Below, in pieces: positions 38,365 through 44,431 of a stretch of 44,431 nucleotides of DNA. The stretch comes from a virus. The DNA is taken from IMG/VR virus record IMGVR_UViG_3300037549_000321, positions 1 to 44,431 of that record; one strand, given 5' to 3'. The stretch's first letter is position 1. The number at the start of each line of letters is the position of its first letter. Both the position numbers and the translations under genes were made by a program. Under the pieces are notes generated by a model. That model did not search any database, had not been told where the DNA came from, and was given only the letters and a program-made list of their open reading frames with translations.

Positions 38365-39018
38365 ATGGATGGACAGCGAGATGTGGTGGCATTCGAGGTG
38401 GGCAAGCCGGTGGAGGTGGCGCTGATGTATGGGCAGGGGAAGCCCGTGCAGGGGCTGAACGGCGGCCGGATGATGTTCAGCCTGGTGGATGGGCGGGTGA
38501 TGTTCCTTGATCTGGAGCCGGCGCGGCAGGTGAGCGCGCTGGGGATAAAGGCGCGGGAGCCATTCTTCATTGCGAAGTACCGGCGCGATGGGAAGTTTGA
38601 GTGGAACGCGTGGCTGGCTCCCGAAGCGGAGAAGGGGCGGGCGTTGGGGGATGCGCGGGCGGCGGGGGACACCTGTACGGAGCGGAAGCTGGAGAGGTCG
38701 ATCGAGCGAACGCGGGCGGCGGTGATTGGGGCGCTGCCGGCGCTGGCCAGCGGGCGGGCGCCGGCGGCGCCGCTGGTGGTGGCGACAGACGACAAAAGGC
38801 GATCGTCTGTCCCACTTGTTGCGAGCGGGTCGCGGATGCCGCTACAGGGGTGGGCTTTGTTTCTGCTGGCGGAGACGCGGCAGATGATCGATGTGTATGC
38901 GGCGGCGGCGCTGTATGCGGAGCAGGAGCACGGTGGTAAGGTCAAGCGCCTGGAGGTGTTGGCGATGATGCTGACGGGGTTTATGAAGGGGAAGAAAGGC
39001 GGACCGAATGTTGCCTAG
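38365..39018 (+). CDS. Hypothetical protein with repeat insertion
   Basis: A 217-residue protein heading the rightward group. Residues 1-75 form a beta-rich domain (VAFEVGKPVEVALMYGQGKP, RVMFLDLEPARQVSALGIKA) that I recall from acidobacterial phage-like regions without a known role. Residues 90-135 are helical; 138-152 (VATDDKRRSSVPLVASG) are encoded by a stem-plus-CCCAC repeat read in frame; the C-terminus is helical with METRQMIDVYAAAALYAEQE-like composition and a basic end. It may be a DNA-associated early protein; unproven. Confidence 0.7.
   Translation: MDGQRDVVAFEVGKPVEVALMYGQGKPVQGLNGGRMMFSLVDGRVMFLDLEPARQVSALGIKAREPFFIAKYRRDGKFEWNAWLAPEAEKGRALGDARAAGDTCTERKLERSIERTRAAVIGALPALASGRAPAAPLVVATDDKRRSSVPLVASGSRMPLQGWALFLLAETRQMIDVYAAAALYAEQEHGGKVKRLEVLAMMLTGFMKGKKGGPNVA
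38784..38815. repeat. Stem-plus-CCCAC hairpin repeat, copy 3 (in-frame)
   Basis: GACAGACGA (38784-38792), ten-base loop, TCGTCTGTC (38803-38811), then CCAC. Nine-pair perfect stem inside the reading frame of the 217-residue protein. Confidence 0.75.
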
Positions 39019-39172
39019 CGAAGAGGACCTGAGAAAACTGACGTCGACGGAGCTCGAGAAGCTCCTGGCCGACGCCGCCCAGATCCTGGAGGAGCGGGAA
39101 TGGGCACGGGAGAAGCGCCGGTCTGCCGTCCGCGCCGGCAAAGGGGACCCGGGCCCGAGGTGCCGGTCATGA
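39008..39172 (+). CDS. Short charged helical protein
   Basis: A 54-codon frame (MLPSEEDLRKLTSTELEKLL, then ADAAQILEEREWAREKRRSA). It overlaps the upstream gene by 11 bases and the next by four (ATGA), a coupling pattern typical of real small phage genes. All-helical and charged; function unknown. Confidence 0.6.
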   Translation: MLPSEEDLRKLTSTELEKLLADAAQILEEREWAREKRRSAVRAGKGDPGPRCRS

Positions 39173-39516
39173 TTTGGATGCTGATGCTGGTATTAACGTG
39201 GGACCGTCAGCGGGCGCTGGGCCCCAACCGGATCCTGGTGGCACAGCAGGCCCAGGCGATGGAAGTGCGGGCGCAGCATCGCGAGATTGAGCGCGTTCAG
39301 CCGGCGAGCCGGCTGACTCCGGAAGAGGAAAAGCTGCACGCGCGGTTCAGGGCGTTTTGGCTCGGCGAGTGTCGAAGTACGGAGCATGAACCCCAGTGTC
39401 GCGGCGAAGACTCCGGCGCCCCCTTGGCTGTTGAGCGGGAAACACAAGCATGCACGGATTGTGGAGGACGCGGAGCGGACGGACCTGGCGGGGATTGCCC
39501 TGGTGCTGGCCGATGA
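39169..39516 (+). CDS. Hypothetical protein with N-terminal hydrophobic stretch
   Basis: A 115-codon frame from ATG 39169, overlapping the upstream stop. Residues 1-11 (MIWMLMLVLTW) are hydrophobic, followed by a charged helix (VAQQAQAMEVRAQHREIERV) and LTPEEEKLHARFRAFWLGEC. From 39386 on it overlaps the next gene by 131 bases and becomes Gly/Asp/Cys-rich, so the last 40 residues may not be meaningful. Possibly a small membrane-anchored protein. Confidence 0.5.
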   Translation: MIWMLMLVLTWDRQRALGPNRILVAQQAQAMEVRAQHREIERVQPASRLTPEEEKLHARFRAFWLGECRSTEHEPQCRGEDSGAPLAVERETQACTDCGGRGADGPGGDCPGAGR

Positions 39517-40030
39517 GAGCTGCAGCTACTGCTTCGGGAGCGGGTGTGTCGGGATTTACGAGGCCAAGCGGGTCTGCAATTGCGTGTACCGGCGCATCGC
39601 GCGGGAGTGCCTGGCGCGGTACCGGCGGATCCGGGCGACTGGCCCATGGGGGTGGGGTGGCATCCAGCGGACCAGGTCGGGGCGTCTGGTGCGCGGCTTC
39701 ATTGATTCGGAATTCGTAGTGGAGATCGAGCTCTGTGCGCGGCGCGTGCTGACGGGGACGGAGCTGCGGTTGTTTGAGATGTACGAGCTAGGGGCCGGTT
39801 GGGAGTGGCAGGAGTGCGCGCGGGTGCTGCGCATGGATCGGGGGAATTTCTTCCACGCGGTCTACGCCGTGGAGCGGAAGCTGGGCAAGGCGTTCTCCAG
39901 CGCGGGACCGTGGGGGCTGTTCCCCATGCGCCGCTATTTCGGCGGAGGGGTTGACGAGGCGCAGATCGGCCGGCCGATGGGGAGAACCGGACTCACGTGG
40001 CGCGAGGATGAGAAGTCAGCACTGGGGTGA
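39386..40030 (+). CDS. Zinc-finger plus sigma4-like HTH protein
   Basis: A 214-residue protein. Residues 47-66 carry a DnaJ-type cysteine cluster (CSYCFGSGCVGIYEAKRVCN, then C). Residues 125-175 (LRLFEMYELGAGWEWQECAR, VLRMDRGNFFHAVYAVERKL) look like a helix-turn-helix of the sigma region 4 type, followed by a PWGLFPMRRYFGG segment. A zinc finger with such a helix-turn-helix recalls late antiterminator (Q-like) regulators of lambdoid phages, and it lies at the end of the early group; this is inference. Confidence 0.65.
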   Translation: MNPSVAAKTPAPPWLLSGKHKHARIVEDAERTDLAGIALVLADESCSYCFGSGCVGIYEAKRVCNCVYRRIARECLARYRRIRATGPWGWGGIQRTRSGRLVRGFIDSEFVVEIELCARRVLTGTELRLFEMYELGAGWEWQECARVLRMDRGNFFHAVYAVERKLGKAFSSAGPWGLFPMRRYFGGGVDEAQIGRPMGRTGLTWREDEKSALG

Positions 40031-40049
40031 TGGGCGAATAATTGGAAGC

Positions 40050-40703
40050 ATGAACTGTGCGATCTACGCTCGGGTGTCTACGACGGACCAGAACTGCGCG
40101 CTGCAATTGAGCGAGCTGCGCACCTATGTGAAGGCGCGGGGGTGGGCGAACGCAGGGGAGTACGTGGACACGGGATGGAGCGGGGCGAAGGCGTCGCGGC
40201 CGGAGTTGGACCGGTTGATGGAGGATGCACGGAAGCGCAAGGTGGACTGCATCCTGGTGTGGAAGCTGGACCGGTGGGGGCGGTCGGTATCGAACCTGCT
40301 GAGCAGTCTGCACGAATTAGCGGGGCTCGGGGTGCGGTGGATCGCGGTGACGCAGAACCTGGACACGGACGAAGCGAACCCGGTGGGGCGGCTGCTGCTG
40401 CACATCCTGGCGTCGGTGGCGGAGTTCGAGCGCACCATGATCTCGGAGCGGACGAAAGCGGGGGTGGCGATCGCGCGGGCGAAGGGGAAGCACTGCGGGC
40501 GCCCTTGGAAGGTATTCCGGCGGGACCTGGCGGAGTCGCTGCGGGATAGCGGGCTGAGTTGGCGGGCGATCGAGAAGAAGCTGGGAGTCAATCAGGCGAC
40601 GATCCGGCTGGCAGTGGCGAAGCGCAAAGCCGAGCGGAAAGCCGCGAAAAAGCCCAAAAAAGCGGTGTGTAATAAGCCTATCGCAAAGGGCCCTCGTAGG
40701 TAG
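40050..40703 (+). CDS. Small serine recombinase (resolvase/invertase type)
   Basis: A 217-residue serine recombinase. Ser10 in YARVSTTDQN is the nucleophile; the conserved arginine-bearing helix LVWKLDRWGRSV (near 70-80), the region EFERTMISERTKAG and the C-terminal helix-turn-helix (DSGLSWRAIEKKLGVNQATI) follow in family order, with a lysine-rich tail. I chose ATG 40050 (MNCAIYARVS); the longer upstream frame lies in the preceding gene. Such enzymes invert, resolve or integrate DNA. A 9-base inverted repeat lies directly downstream and is a candidate site. This is the second recombinase in the element. Confidence 0.92.
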   Translation: MNCAIYARVSTTDQNCALQLSELRTYVKARGWANAGEYVDTGWSGAKASRPELDRLMEDARKRKVDCILVWKLDRWGRSVSNLLSSLHELAGLGVRWIAVTQNLDTDEANPVGRLLLHILASVAEFERTMISERTKAGVAIARAKGKHCGRPWKVFRRDLAESLRDSGLSWRAIEKKLGVNQATIRLAVAKRKAERKAAKKPKKAVCNKPIAKGPRR

Positions 40704-40759
40704 TACAAACCAAAAACAGGCGGGTGGCAATTCCGGATGTGAGGAATGTTGTCGGTTTC

Positions 40760-40815
40760 CGCACACCGTGGCGCGTGCATGGCGTACACGATATACAGAG
40801 TGCGCGCGGTGTGCG
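40760..40815. repeat. Inverted repeat next to the recombinase gene
   Basis: CGCACACCG (40760-40768) and CGGTGTGCG (40807-40815) are a perfect nine-base inverted repeat around a 38-base centre that contains the AT-rich ACGATATACAGAG. Size and position would suit a recombinase crossover or binding site, but could also be an RNA structure. Confidence 0.5.
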
Positions 40816-40841
40816 AGGGATGCGTCGCGCGCACGGCGGGG

Positions 40842-40860
40842 CGGCCCCTTGGGCCGTTTT
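40842..40860 (+). terminator. Intrinsic terminator of the recombinase group
   Basis: CGGCCC (40842-40847), loop CTT, GGGCCG (40851-40856), followed by TTTT. It ends rightward transcription; the leftward side lacks a T tract. Confidence 0.7.
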
Positions 40861-40872
40861 GGGACGGGTTTC

Positions 40873-41139
40873 TCACGCGAGGGGCGGCAGGTTGTGATCG
40901 GGGTAGGGGATGTTCTTGGCATGGCAGATGCAGGCCAGGCAGACCTTGGGCCAGCCGCGGCGCTCTACGTCCGCGGCGGCTGTGGTCTCCATCACCATGT
41001 CTTCACCGCATTCGCTGCACGGGAAGACGCTGAACTCCAGGTGCGCCAGATCGAGGGCTTCGCGGAGGACTGGATCGGTGAGGAGGAGGAGATCCCAGTC
41101 GCTCTTGCGGGCGCCGGCGGCGACGTAGCGGTTACTCAT
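40873..41139 (-). CDS. Small zinc-finger protein
   Basis: An 88-residue protein, last gene of the leftward operon. CSEC (near 41) and CLAC (near 68) with further Cys/His form a zinc ribbon around the segment EDMVMETTAAADVERRGWPK; the N-terminus is helical (DPVLREALDLAHLEFSVF). It overlaps its upstream neighbour by eight bases. Function unknown. Confidence 0.72.
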   Translation of the reverse strand: MSNRYVAAGARKSDWDLLLLTDPVLREALDLAHLEFSVFPCSECGEDMVMETTAAADVERRGWPKVCLACICHAKNIPYPDHNLPPLA

Positions 41140-41320
41140 GGGTGGCCGCCGGCGCGGTGGATGCGTCGCGGCGGCGGGCGTGTTTTGTGCAGTACGTCGT
41201 CAACGTCACCGATCTACTGCCGTCCGCTCTGGAGACGGTGCGTATGCGGAGTGTGGCTGCCGGCGAGTGGCACCGGTAGCAGACTCCGTAACGAATTGAC
41301 CGCCAGGTGGTCTCAGTCAT
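41132..41320 (-). CDS. Small zinc-finger protein
   Basis: A 62-residue protein from ATG 41320 (TETTWRSIRYGVCYRCHSPA, then beta strands and TYCTKHARRR). CYRC and C..H suggest a zinc-binding site; the segment is basic. The frame also offers ATG 41347, but neither has a close ribosome-binding site; the inner start limits overlap to eight bases, like its neighbours. Confidence 0.62.
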   Translation of the reverse strand: MTETTWRSIRYGVCYRCHSPAATLRIRTVSRADGSRSVTLTTYCTKHARRRDASTAPAATHE

Positions 41321-41597
41321 GGGGCCTATAAATCTCCGGCGCGTCATGGAACCGGTGGCAGGCGCCGCAGTAGCGCTGCTGGACGTCGTGAGGATTGTGG
41401 GAGACGGCGCCGCAAGTGAGGCACATGATCGCGGTTTTGCGGTTCACCAGAAGGTAGGGGACTTCGGAGGCGACGATGTCGCGGGCCAGGGGGAGGCAGA
41501 AGGAGCGACCAATGTCGCCGAGGAAGGCGCTGGGGGCAGGGCCGACCTGTCTTAGCATTTGGCGGACGAGCTCTTCGACTATTTCTTGTCGCGTCAT
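41313..41597 (-). CDS. Zinc-ribbon protein
   Basis: A 94-residue protein with a helical start (RQEIVEELVRQMLRQVG) and a C-terminal ribbon CLTC near 59 and CGAC near 77 with several histidines (HNPHDVQQRYCGACHRFHD). It starts two bases after the excisionase-like gene ends. Probably a nucleic-acid-binding accessory protein; no family assigned. Confidence 0.7.
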   Translation of the reverse strand: MTRQEIVEELVRQMLRQVGPAPSAFLGDIGRSFCLPLARDIVASEVPYLLVNRKTAIMCLTCGAVSHNPHDVQQRYCGACHRFHDAPEIYRPHD

Positions 41598-41599
41598 GG

Positions 41600-42091
41600 C
41601 TATTCCGACGATTCCGGCAGCAGATTGACAGTGTCGAGATCCAGCCTGCGGACCTTGAGGGAGCGATCCCGAAGCGCGGGGAGGTTCCCATCGCGGATGA
41701 GACGGCGTAGGAAGGCCATGGAGAGGCCCGTGTAGGCGCTCGCCTGGGGGAGGGTGAGGTAGAGAGGCACCGGCGACGGCAGGGGCGTAGAGAGCCTGTT
41801 TTCGACGGCGCCGGCAATCCGGTCCAGCACCAGGGTGAGGACGTCGGCCGACGGCGCCGGCGGCCGCGTGGCGACGGACGTGTTTTGCGGCGGCATGACG
41901 TGGGGCGGGATGGCGGCCAGGCGGTCGATGTCTGCCGGGTTGTACACAACCTCCGGTTTCAGTCCTTTGCGCGGGCGGTTGCGGCGCTCGGGACCTTCGC
42001 CTCTATCGCACATGCGATCCAGGGTGCGTTCGCAGACGGCCAGGCGCGCGGCGGCGTCGGGTTTAGTGAGCCAGGTGGAGAGATCGATCAT
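41600..42091 (-). CDS. Excisionase-like protein with two HTH domains
   Basis: A 163-residue protein. Residues 6-60 (LTKPDAAARLAVCERTLDRM, then NPADIDRLAAI) look like a MerR/excisionase-type winged helix, and residues 110-155 (LTLPQASAYTGLSMAFLRRL, IRDGNLPALRDRSLKVRRLD) are a second one of the helix-turn-helix 17 type. Between them is a linker. Single-domain proteins of this kind control recombination direction or act as repressors; two domains would allow binding of two adjacent sites. ATG 42091 overlaps the upstream stop by four bases. Confidence 0.75.
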   Translation of the reverse strand: MIDLSTWLTKPDAAARLAVCERTLDRMCDRGEGPERRNRPRKGLKPEVVYNPADIDRLAAIPPHVMPPQNTSVATRPPAPSADVLTLVLDRIAGAVENRLSTPLPSPVPLYLTLPQASAYTGLSMAFLRRLIRDGNLPALRDRSLKVRRLDLDTVNLLPESSE

Positions 42092-42345
42092 ACTGCCTCC
42101 CGCTGGCTGGACCAGCGCCGGTACTCTTCGAGCAGGGTGGCCGCGGTGGCGACGCGGTCACAATGGTGGTCCCAGCTTTGCGCGCTCCATTCCTTGCCGG
42201 TATGCCAGGATATCCAGTCGAGCAGCTCGCGCTGCAGCAGGCCGCGAGCGCGCGTGATGGCCACGAGCTGGGGGGCGAGGGCGGGCGGGCCGCCGGCGTC
42301 GATGAGGGCTTCGGCTACACGGGTTTCGTCGTCGTCGGGTGTCAT
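42088..42345 (-). CDS. Hypothetical small protein
   Basis: An 85-residue, helical, acidic protein (TPDDDETRVAEALIDAGGPP, then AITRARGLLQRELLDWISWH) with several Trp in the second half. AGGAGG lies five bases before ATG 42345, which sets the start; the longer frame upstream is inside the HNH gene. Unknown function. Confidence 0.68.
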   Translation of the reverse strand: MTPDDDETRVAEALIDAGGPPALAPQLVAITRARGLLQRELLDWISWHTGKEWSAQSWDHHCDRVATAATLLEEYRRWSSQREAV

Positions 42346-42665
42346 GAGGCCTCCTGTAAGAGCATGGCGAGGATGGGTCGAGCGGCGTCTTTGCGCTCGA
42401 TTCGCGTTTGGCGGCACTTGCGTGCCCAGTCGGTGTAGTCCACCGCTTTATGGCAGCGGTGGCAGAGTATGGCGATGTTGCTGTCGCCGATGTCGGCGGG
42501 GTTGCCGTTGAGGTGGGCGCCTTCGAGGGAGCTGCGGAGGCCTGTGGGACGGTCGGGGAGGGCGCAGCGCTCGCACTCGTGGCCGGCGCGGGTGAGGGCG
42601 GCGGGGCGGGTGATAGTGCGCCAGGTGTAGCCGTAGTGGCGGCGGAGGTCGGGACGGATCGGCAT
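42342..42665 (-). CDS. HNH endonuclease-like protein
   Basis: A 107-residue protein with an HNH/McrA-type metal site: CERC near 36-39, EGAHLNGNPADIGDSN near 53-68 and CHRCH near 74-78. It begins MPIRPDLRRHYGYTWRTITR at ATG 42665. HNH proteins nick or cut DNA and in phages often assist packaging or recombination. The usual AHH motif is here GAH-L-N, so the catalytic His cannot be named with certainty. Confidence 0.8.
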   Translation of the reverse strand: MPIRPDLRRHYGYTWRTITRPAALTRAGHECERCALPDRPTGLRSSLEGAHLNGNPADIGDSNIAILCHRCHKAVDYTDWARKCRQTRIERKDAARPILAMLLQEAS

Positions 42666-42865
42666 CAGACGCACCTGGAGCAGAGTGTGGGCGTGGCCCA
42701 TACGCAGCCGCCGGGGCAGGGGTTTTCGTCGCAGCAGCCGCAGTTCTGGCAGTGCGGGCCGTCGCAGGTGCAAGGGGCTGGGTCCTCGGTGAAGTCGTTG
42801 CCGAAGCCGTCGGTGAAGTCTCCGTAGTCGGCAGCCAGGCCGCTGTAATCCTCGGCGTCAAACAT
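42665..42865 (-). CDS. Cysteine-rich phage zinc-finger protein, paralogue 1
   Basis: A 66-residue protein with an acidic start (MFDAEDYSGLAADYGDFTDG) and a dense cysteine region: CTCDGPHCQNCGCCDENPCP, then GGCVW and LCSRC at the end. The pattern C..CGC.D..PCP.GC.W....LC..C is shared with 43404-43700. I recall similar cysteine-rich motifs ending in W...LC..C in other phages. Overlaps neighbours by 1 and 8 bases. Confidence 0.7.
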   Translation of the reverse strand: MFDAEDYSGLAADYGDFTDGFGNDFTEDPAPCTCDGPHCQNCGCCDENPCPGGCVWATPTLCSRCV

Positions 42866-43259
42866 GGCGCGCCTCCCTGGCCTCTTGCATTTCCCGCGCG
42901 ATTGCGTCTTCGAAGTACTCCACCACTTCGCGCCAGGCCTGGCGCATGGGCTCGGGCAGATGTTCGAAGGCCTCCGGGGCGCCACGTAGCCCGCGGTGTG
43001 CCCAGATCTCGTAGGCCGTCCGCGCCTGCTGCTCCCGGCGTGCCTGCAATATCTGGCGTTGCCTCTGGCACTCTGTGCGGCGTTCCGCCGCGAGTAAGGC
43101 GTTGTGATTGCACACCGAGCAGGTGACGCGATCCTCGGGTACGGTTGCGAACTTAACCTTCGTGCGTCCGCAGAAGGCAACCGGGGCGCCGGCGGCGACG
43201 GACAAATGCACGGTGGCTGGCCGCTTGCCTCGGGTGATCGGGATCGGCTTAGGCGACAT
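42858..43259 (-). CDS. Zinc-binding helical protein
   Basis: A 133-residue protein. Residues 1-45 (VHLSVAAGAPVAFCGRTKVK) and CSVCNHN near 50 place three to four metal ligands in a small beta unit; residues 55-130 are long helices (RTECQRQRQILQARREQQAR, YFEDAIAREMQEAREAR). AGGAG precedes ATG 43259 by about seven bases. Function unknown. Confidence 0.68.
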   Translation of the reverse strand: MSPKPIPITRGKRPATVHLSVAAGAPVAFCGRTKVKFATVPEDRVTCSVCNHNALLAAERRTECQRQRQILQARREQQARTAYEIWAHRGLRGAPEAFEHLPEPMRQAWREVVEYFEDAIAREMQEAREARHV

Positions 43260-43407
43260 GGGCATTCTCCTTTTCGTGCTCCAACACGGCAAACGGCACG
43301 CATTTTTCGCATGCGTAGAACTCGACCAGCACGATGGGCGGGCCTTGCTTCTCGCCGATGAGCCGCCAGACGGCGGGTTTACCGCAGACCCAGCATGTCT
43401 CGTTCAT
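43249..43407 (-). CDS. Small zinc-ribbon protein
   Basis: A 52-residue protein (MNETCWVCGKPAVWRLIGEK, then FYACEKCVPFAVLEHEKEN). CWVC and CEKC form a simple zinc ribbon. GGAGGAAAT precedes ATG 43407. It overlaps both neighbours by 4-11 bases, as is usual in this operon. Confidence 0.7.
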   Translation of the reverse strand: MNETCWVCGKPAVWRLIGEKQGPPIVLVEFYACEKCVPFAVLEHEKENAHVA

Positions 43408-43700
43408 GCCATTTCCTCCAGGGGTTGCGCCGCTGCCTGGACAGCGCCCATCACCGCTGTGCGCGCGCAGCGCTTGGCCGCACGGCAGACGCGTACACCG
43501 TCTTCGTAGAGGTAGTCATTGGACGTTAGGAACTTGCGGCCGCAGGCGGCGCAGAAGCAGGCGGTGCAGTGCGTCAGAGTGCGGTCGCTCCAGCCGCAAC
43601 CGTCCGGGCAGGGGGAGAGGTCGGTGCAGCCGCAGGCGCGGCAGCGGCCGCGCGGGAGTTGGTTCACGGGATCTACGGTGGCGTACTTGCGTTCACGCAT
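43404..43700 (-). CDS. Cysteine-rich phage zinc-finger protein, paralogue 2
   Basis: A 98-residue protein. CRACGCTDLSPCPDGCGWSD, then THCTACFCAACGRKFL, gives at least eight cysteines, with the same CGC.D..PCP.GC.W core as 42665-42865 plus an extra CAAC pair. The C-terminus is helical (AAKRCARTAVMGAVQAAAQP). ATG 43700 has AGGAGA six bases upstream. Probably a nucleic-acid or protein-binding zinc protein. Confidence 0.72.
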   Translation of the reverse strand: MRERKYATVDPVNQLPRGRCRACGCTDLSPCPDGCGWSDRTLTHCTACFCAACGRKFLTSNDYLYEDGVRVCRAAKRCARTAVMGAVQAAAQPLEEMA

Positions 43701-44007
43701 AGGGTTCTCCTTTCGTGGGTTTGGTGTCATAGGCTGGGTCGTTCCCCAGCTCCATCAATTCGGCGTGGGCGGGGTAGCCGTCGTCACGCACGCGGTCGAT
43801 AATGCCGTCGATAATGCCGCGGGCAGCTTCGGCGGAGGGTCCGGTATTGCCGGGGTGGCGGAGGGCCAGTTGCAGGTTGGCCACCAGCGTCAGCAGCATG
43901 AGCATGTTGAGGTGGAGTGGTAGGACGTAGTCGGCCGGGCGCTCGGCCTCGAGGCGGCGGATCAGCGTGGCTTGGCGGGCGCGGGCAAAGGCGTCGGGGT
44001 CAGGCAT
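43693..44007 (-). CDS. Hypothetical helical protein
   Basis: A 104-residue protein from ATG 44007 (AGGAGG about eight bases upstream). PDPDAFARARQATLIRRLEA, then YVLPLHLNMLMLLTLVANLQ and GIIDGIIDRVRDDGYP are helical, with a hydrophobic central helix. No family recognised. Confidence 0.65.
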   Translation of the reverse strand: MPDPDAFARARQATLIRRLEAERPADYVLPLHLNMLMLLTLVANLQLALRHPGNTGPSAEAARGIIDGIIDRVRDDGYPAHAELMELGNDPAYDTKPTKGEPYA

Positions 44008-44431
44008 CGGAGTGGCCTCCTGGGGAGGCAGCGCGGACCGTCTCCGCCAGCTCGGGGAACTGGGCCAGTGTCTCCGCCCGGCCTTCCTCGCTGTACTCGT
44101 GCCAGTGCTCGCGATGGTAGGTAAGATGGCTCTCCCTGCGTTCGCGCTCGAGCTCCGCGTTTCTTTGTACGGTTTGCCGGGCTTCGTGGAGGGTCGCGCC
44201 GGTGCACATCTTGGGAACGTGTTTGATGAGCAGACCAACGACGCTGGCGATTTTGCCGGTCTTGATCTGCTGGCGGGCGGCGGTGAGCTTGGTGCGGGCG
44301 AGTTCGACGATCTCCGGGCCGGTGACGGTCTTGTCGACGGCGAGGCAGCCAGTCACCAGGCGCTGGGCAGCATCGTCGTCAATCCCCAGGTTCTCGGTCA
44401 CCAGGTGAACGGCGGCGGCGGCGTTTTCCAT
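44000..44431 (-). CDS. Probable replication-protein C-terminal part
   Basis: A 143-codon frame whose ATG is the last base triplet of the window, so an upstream extension is possible. LTAARQQIKTGKIASVVGLL, then IKHVPKMCTGATL resembles the conserved C-terminal stretch (I.N..G.L...VP...) of phage replication initiators of the helix-turn-helix type; the remainder is charged helices (QRNAELERERRESHLTYHRE). It heads, or ends a gene at the head of, the tightly overlapping leftward operon. Moderate to low certainty about function. Confidence 0.55.
   Translation of the reverse strand: MENAAAAVHLVTENLGIDDDAAQRLVTGCLAVDKTVTGPEIVELARTKLTAARQQIKTGKIASVVGLLIKHVPKMCTGATLHEARQTVQRNAELERERRESHLTYHREHWHEYSEEGRAETLAQFPELAETVRAASPGGHSDA

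Larger units (their letters stand above)
40704..40872. other. Gap between converging early groups
   Basis: About 170 bases without a gene, between the rightward serine recombinase and the leftward operon. It contains the inverted repeat at 40760-40815 and the terminator at 40842-40860. The overlapping rightward frame at 40768-41331 runs antisense to the zinc-finger genes and is not counted. Confidence 0.6.

Noticed and set aside
40768-41331. A 187-codon rightward frame
   Set aside because: It runs through the terminator and antisense to two coherent zinc-finger genes; Arg/Gly-rich shadow.

Overview
The window looks like most of a prophage (or an integrated phage relic) in a high-GC bacterium, most probably an acidobacterium of the Solibacter/Bryobacter type. 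That host call is inference: late genes and spacers carry several short dispersed repeat families (the Leu-Pro-Asp-Gly-Arg-Gly-Ser-Asp coding repeat, GCAGAGACGCAGAG spacers, stem-plus-CCCAC hairpins) that I associate with such genomes. The virion genes suggest a short-tailed (podovirus-like) phage: large portal, scaffold, capsid, several small adaptor-like proteins, a 1400-residue repeat-built tail protein and a giant internal protein, with no tape measure or tail sheath/tube pair recognised.

Layout. 1-1665: tyrosine integrase (+) and a small LuxR-type regulator (-). 1715-6507: small proteins, a terminase-small-like HTH protein, a sigma-70-like protein, zinc-ribbon proteins and the large terminase. 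6504-14705: portal, small proteins, scaffold, decoration-like protein, major capsid protein and further structural proteins. 14723-28647: collagen-like fibre protein, adaptor-like proteins (two are clear paralogues), two repeat-rich tail proteins and a 915-residue tail protein with a possible TIM-barrel region. 28775-37080: coiled-coil protein, acetyltransferase-like protein, internal virion proteins and a 1924-codon polyvalent reading frame holding an FtsK-gamma-like helix, a zeta-toxin kinase domain and a DdrB/ParB-like domain. 37087-38262 is a short leftward group; 38365-40703 is a rightward group ending in a serine recombinase and a terminator; 40873-44431 is a tightly overlapping leftward operon of small zinc-finger proteins, an HNH protein, an excisionase-like protein and a replication-protein-like end.

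The genes work as a packaging/assembly late operon (1715-37080) plus early/control groups on the right. Most unusual points: (i) the polyvalent reading frame, in which two stretches are better explained by coding in frame +2, one directly behind the zeta kinase; (ii) dispersed host-type repeats that supply ribosome-binding sites, a start codon and even a signal-peptide core for phage genes; (iii) a divergent control region at 38262-38365 in which both promoter spacers carry the same eight-base word. No tRNA, rRNA or CRISPR array was seen, and no endolysin was recognised.
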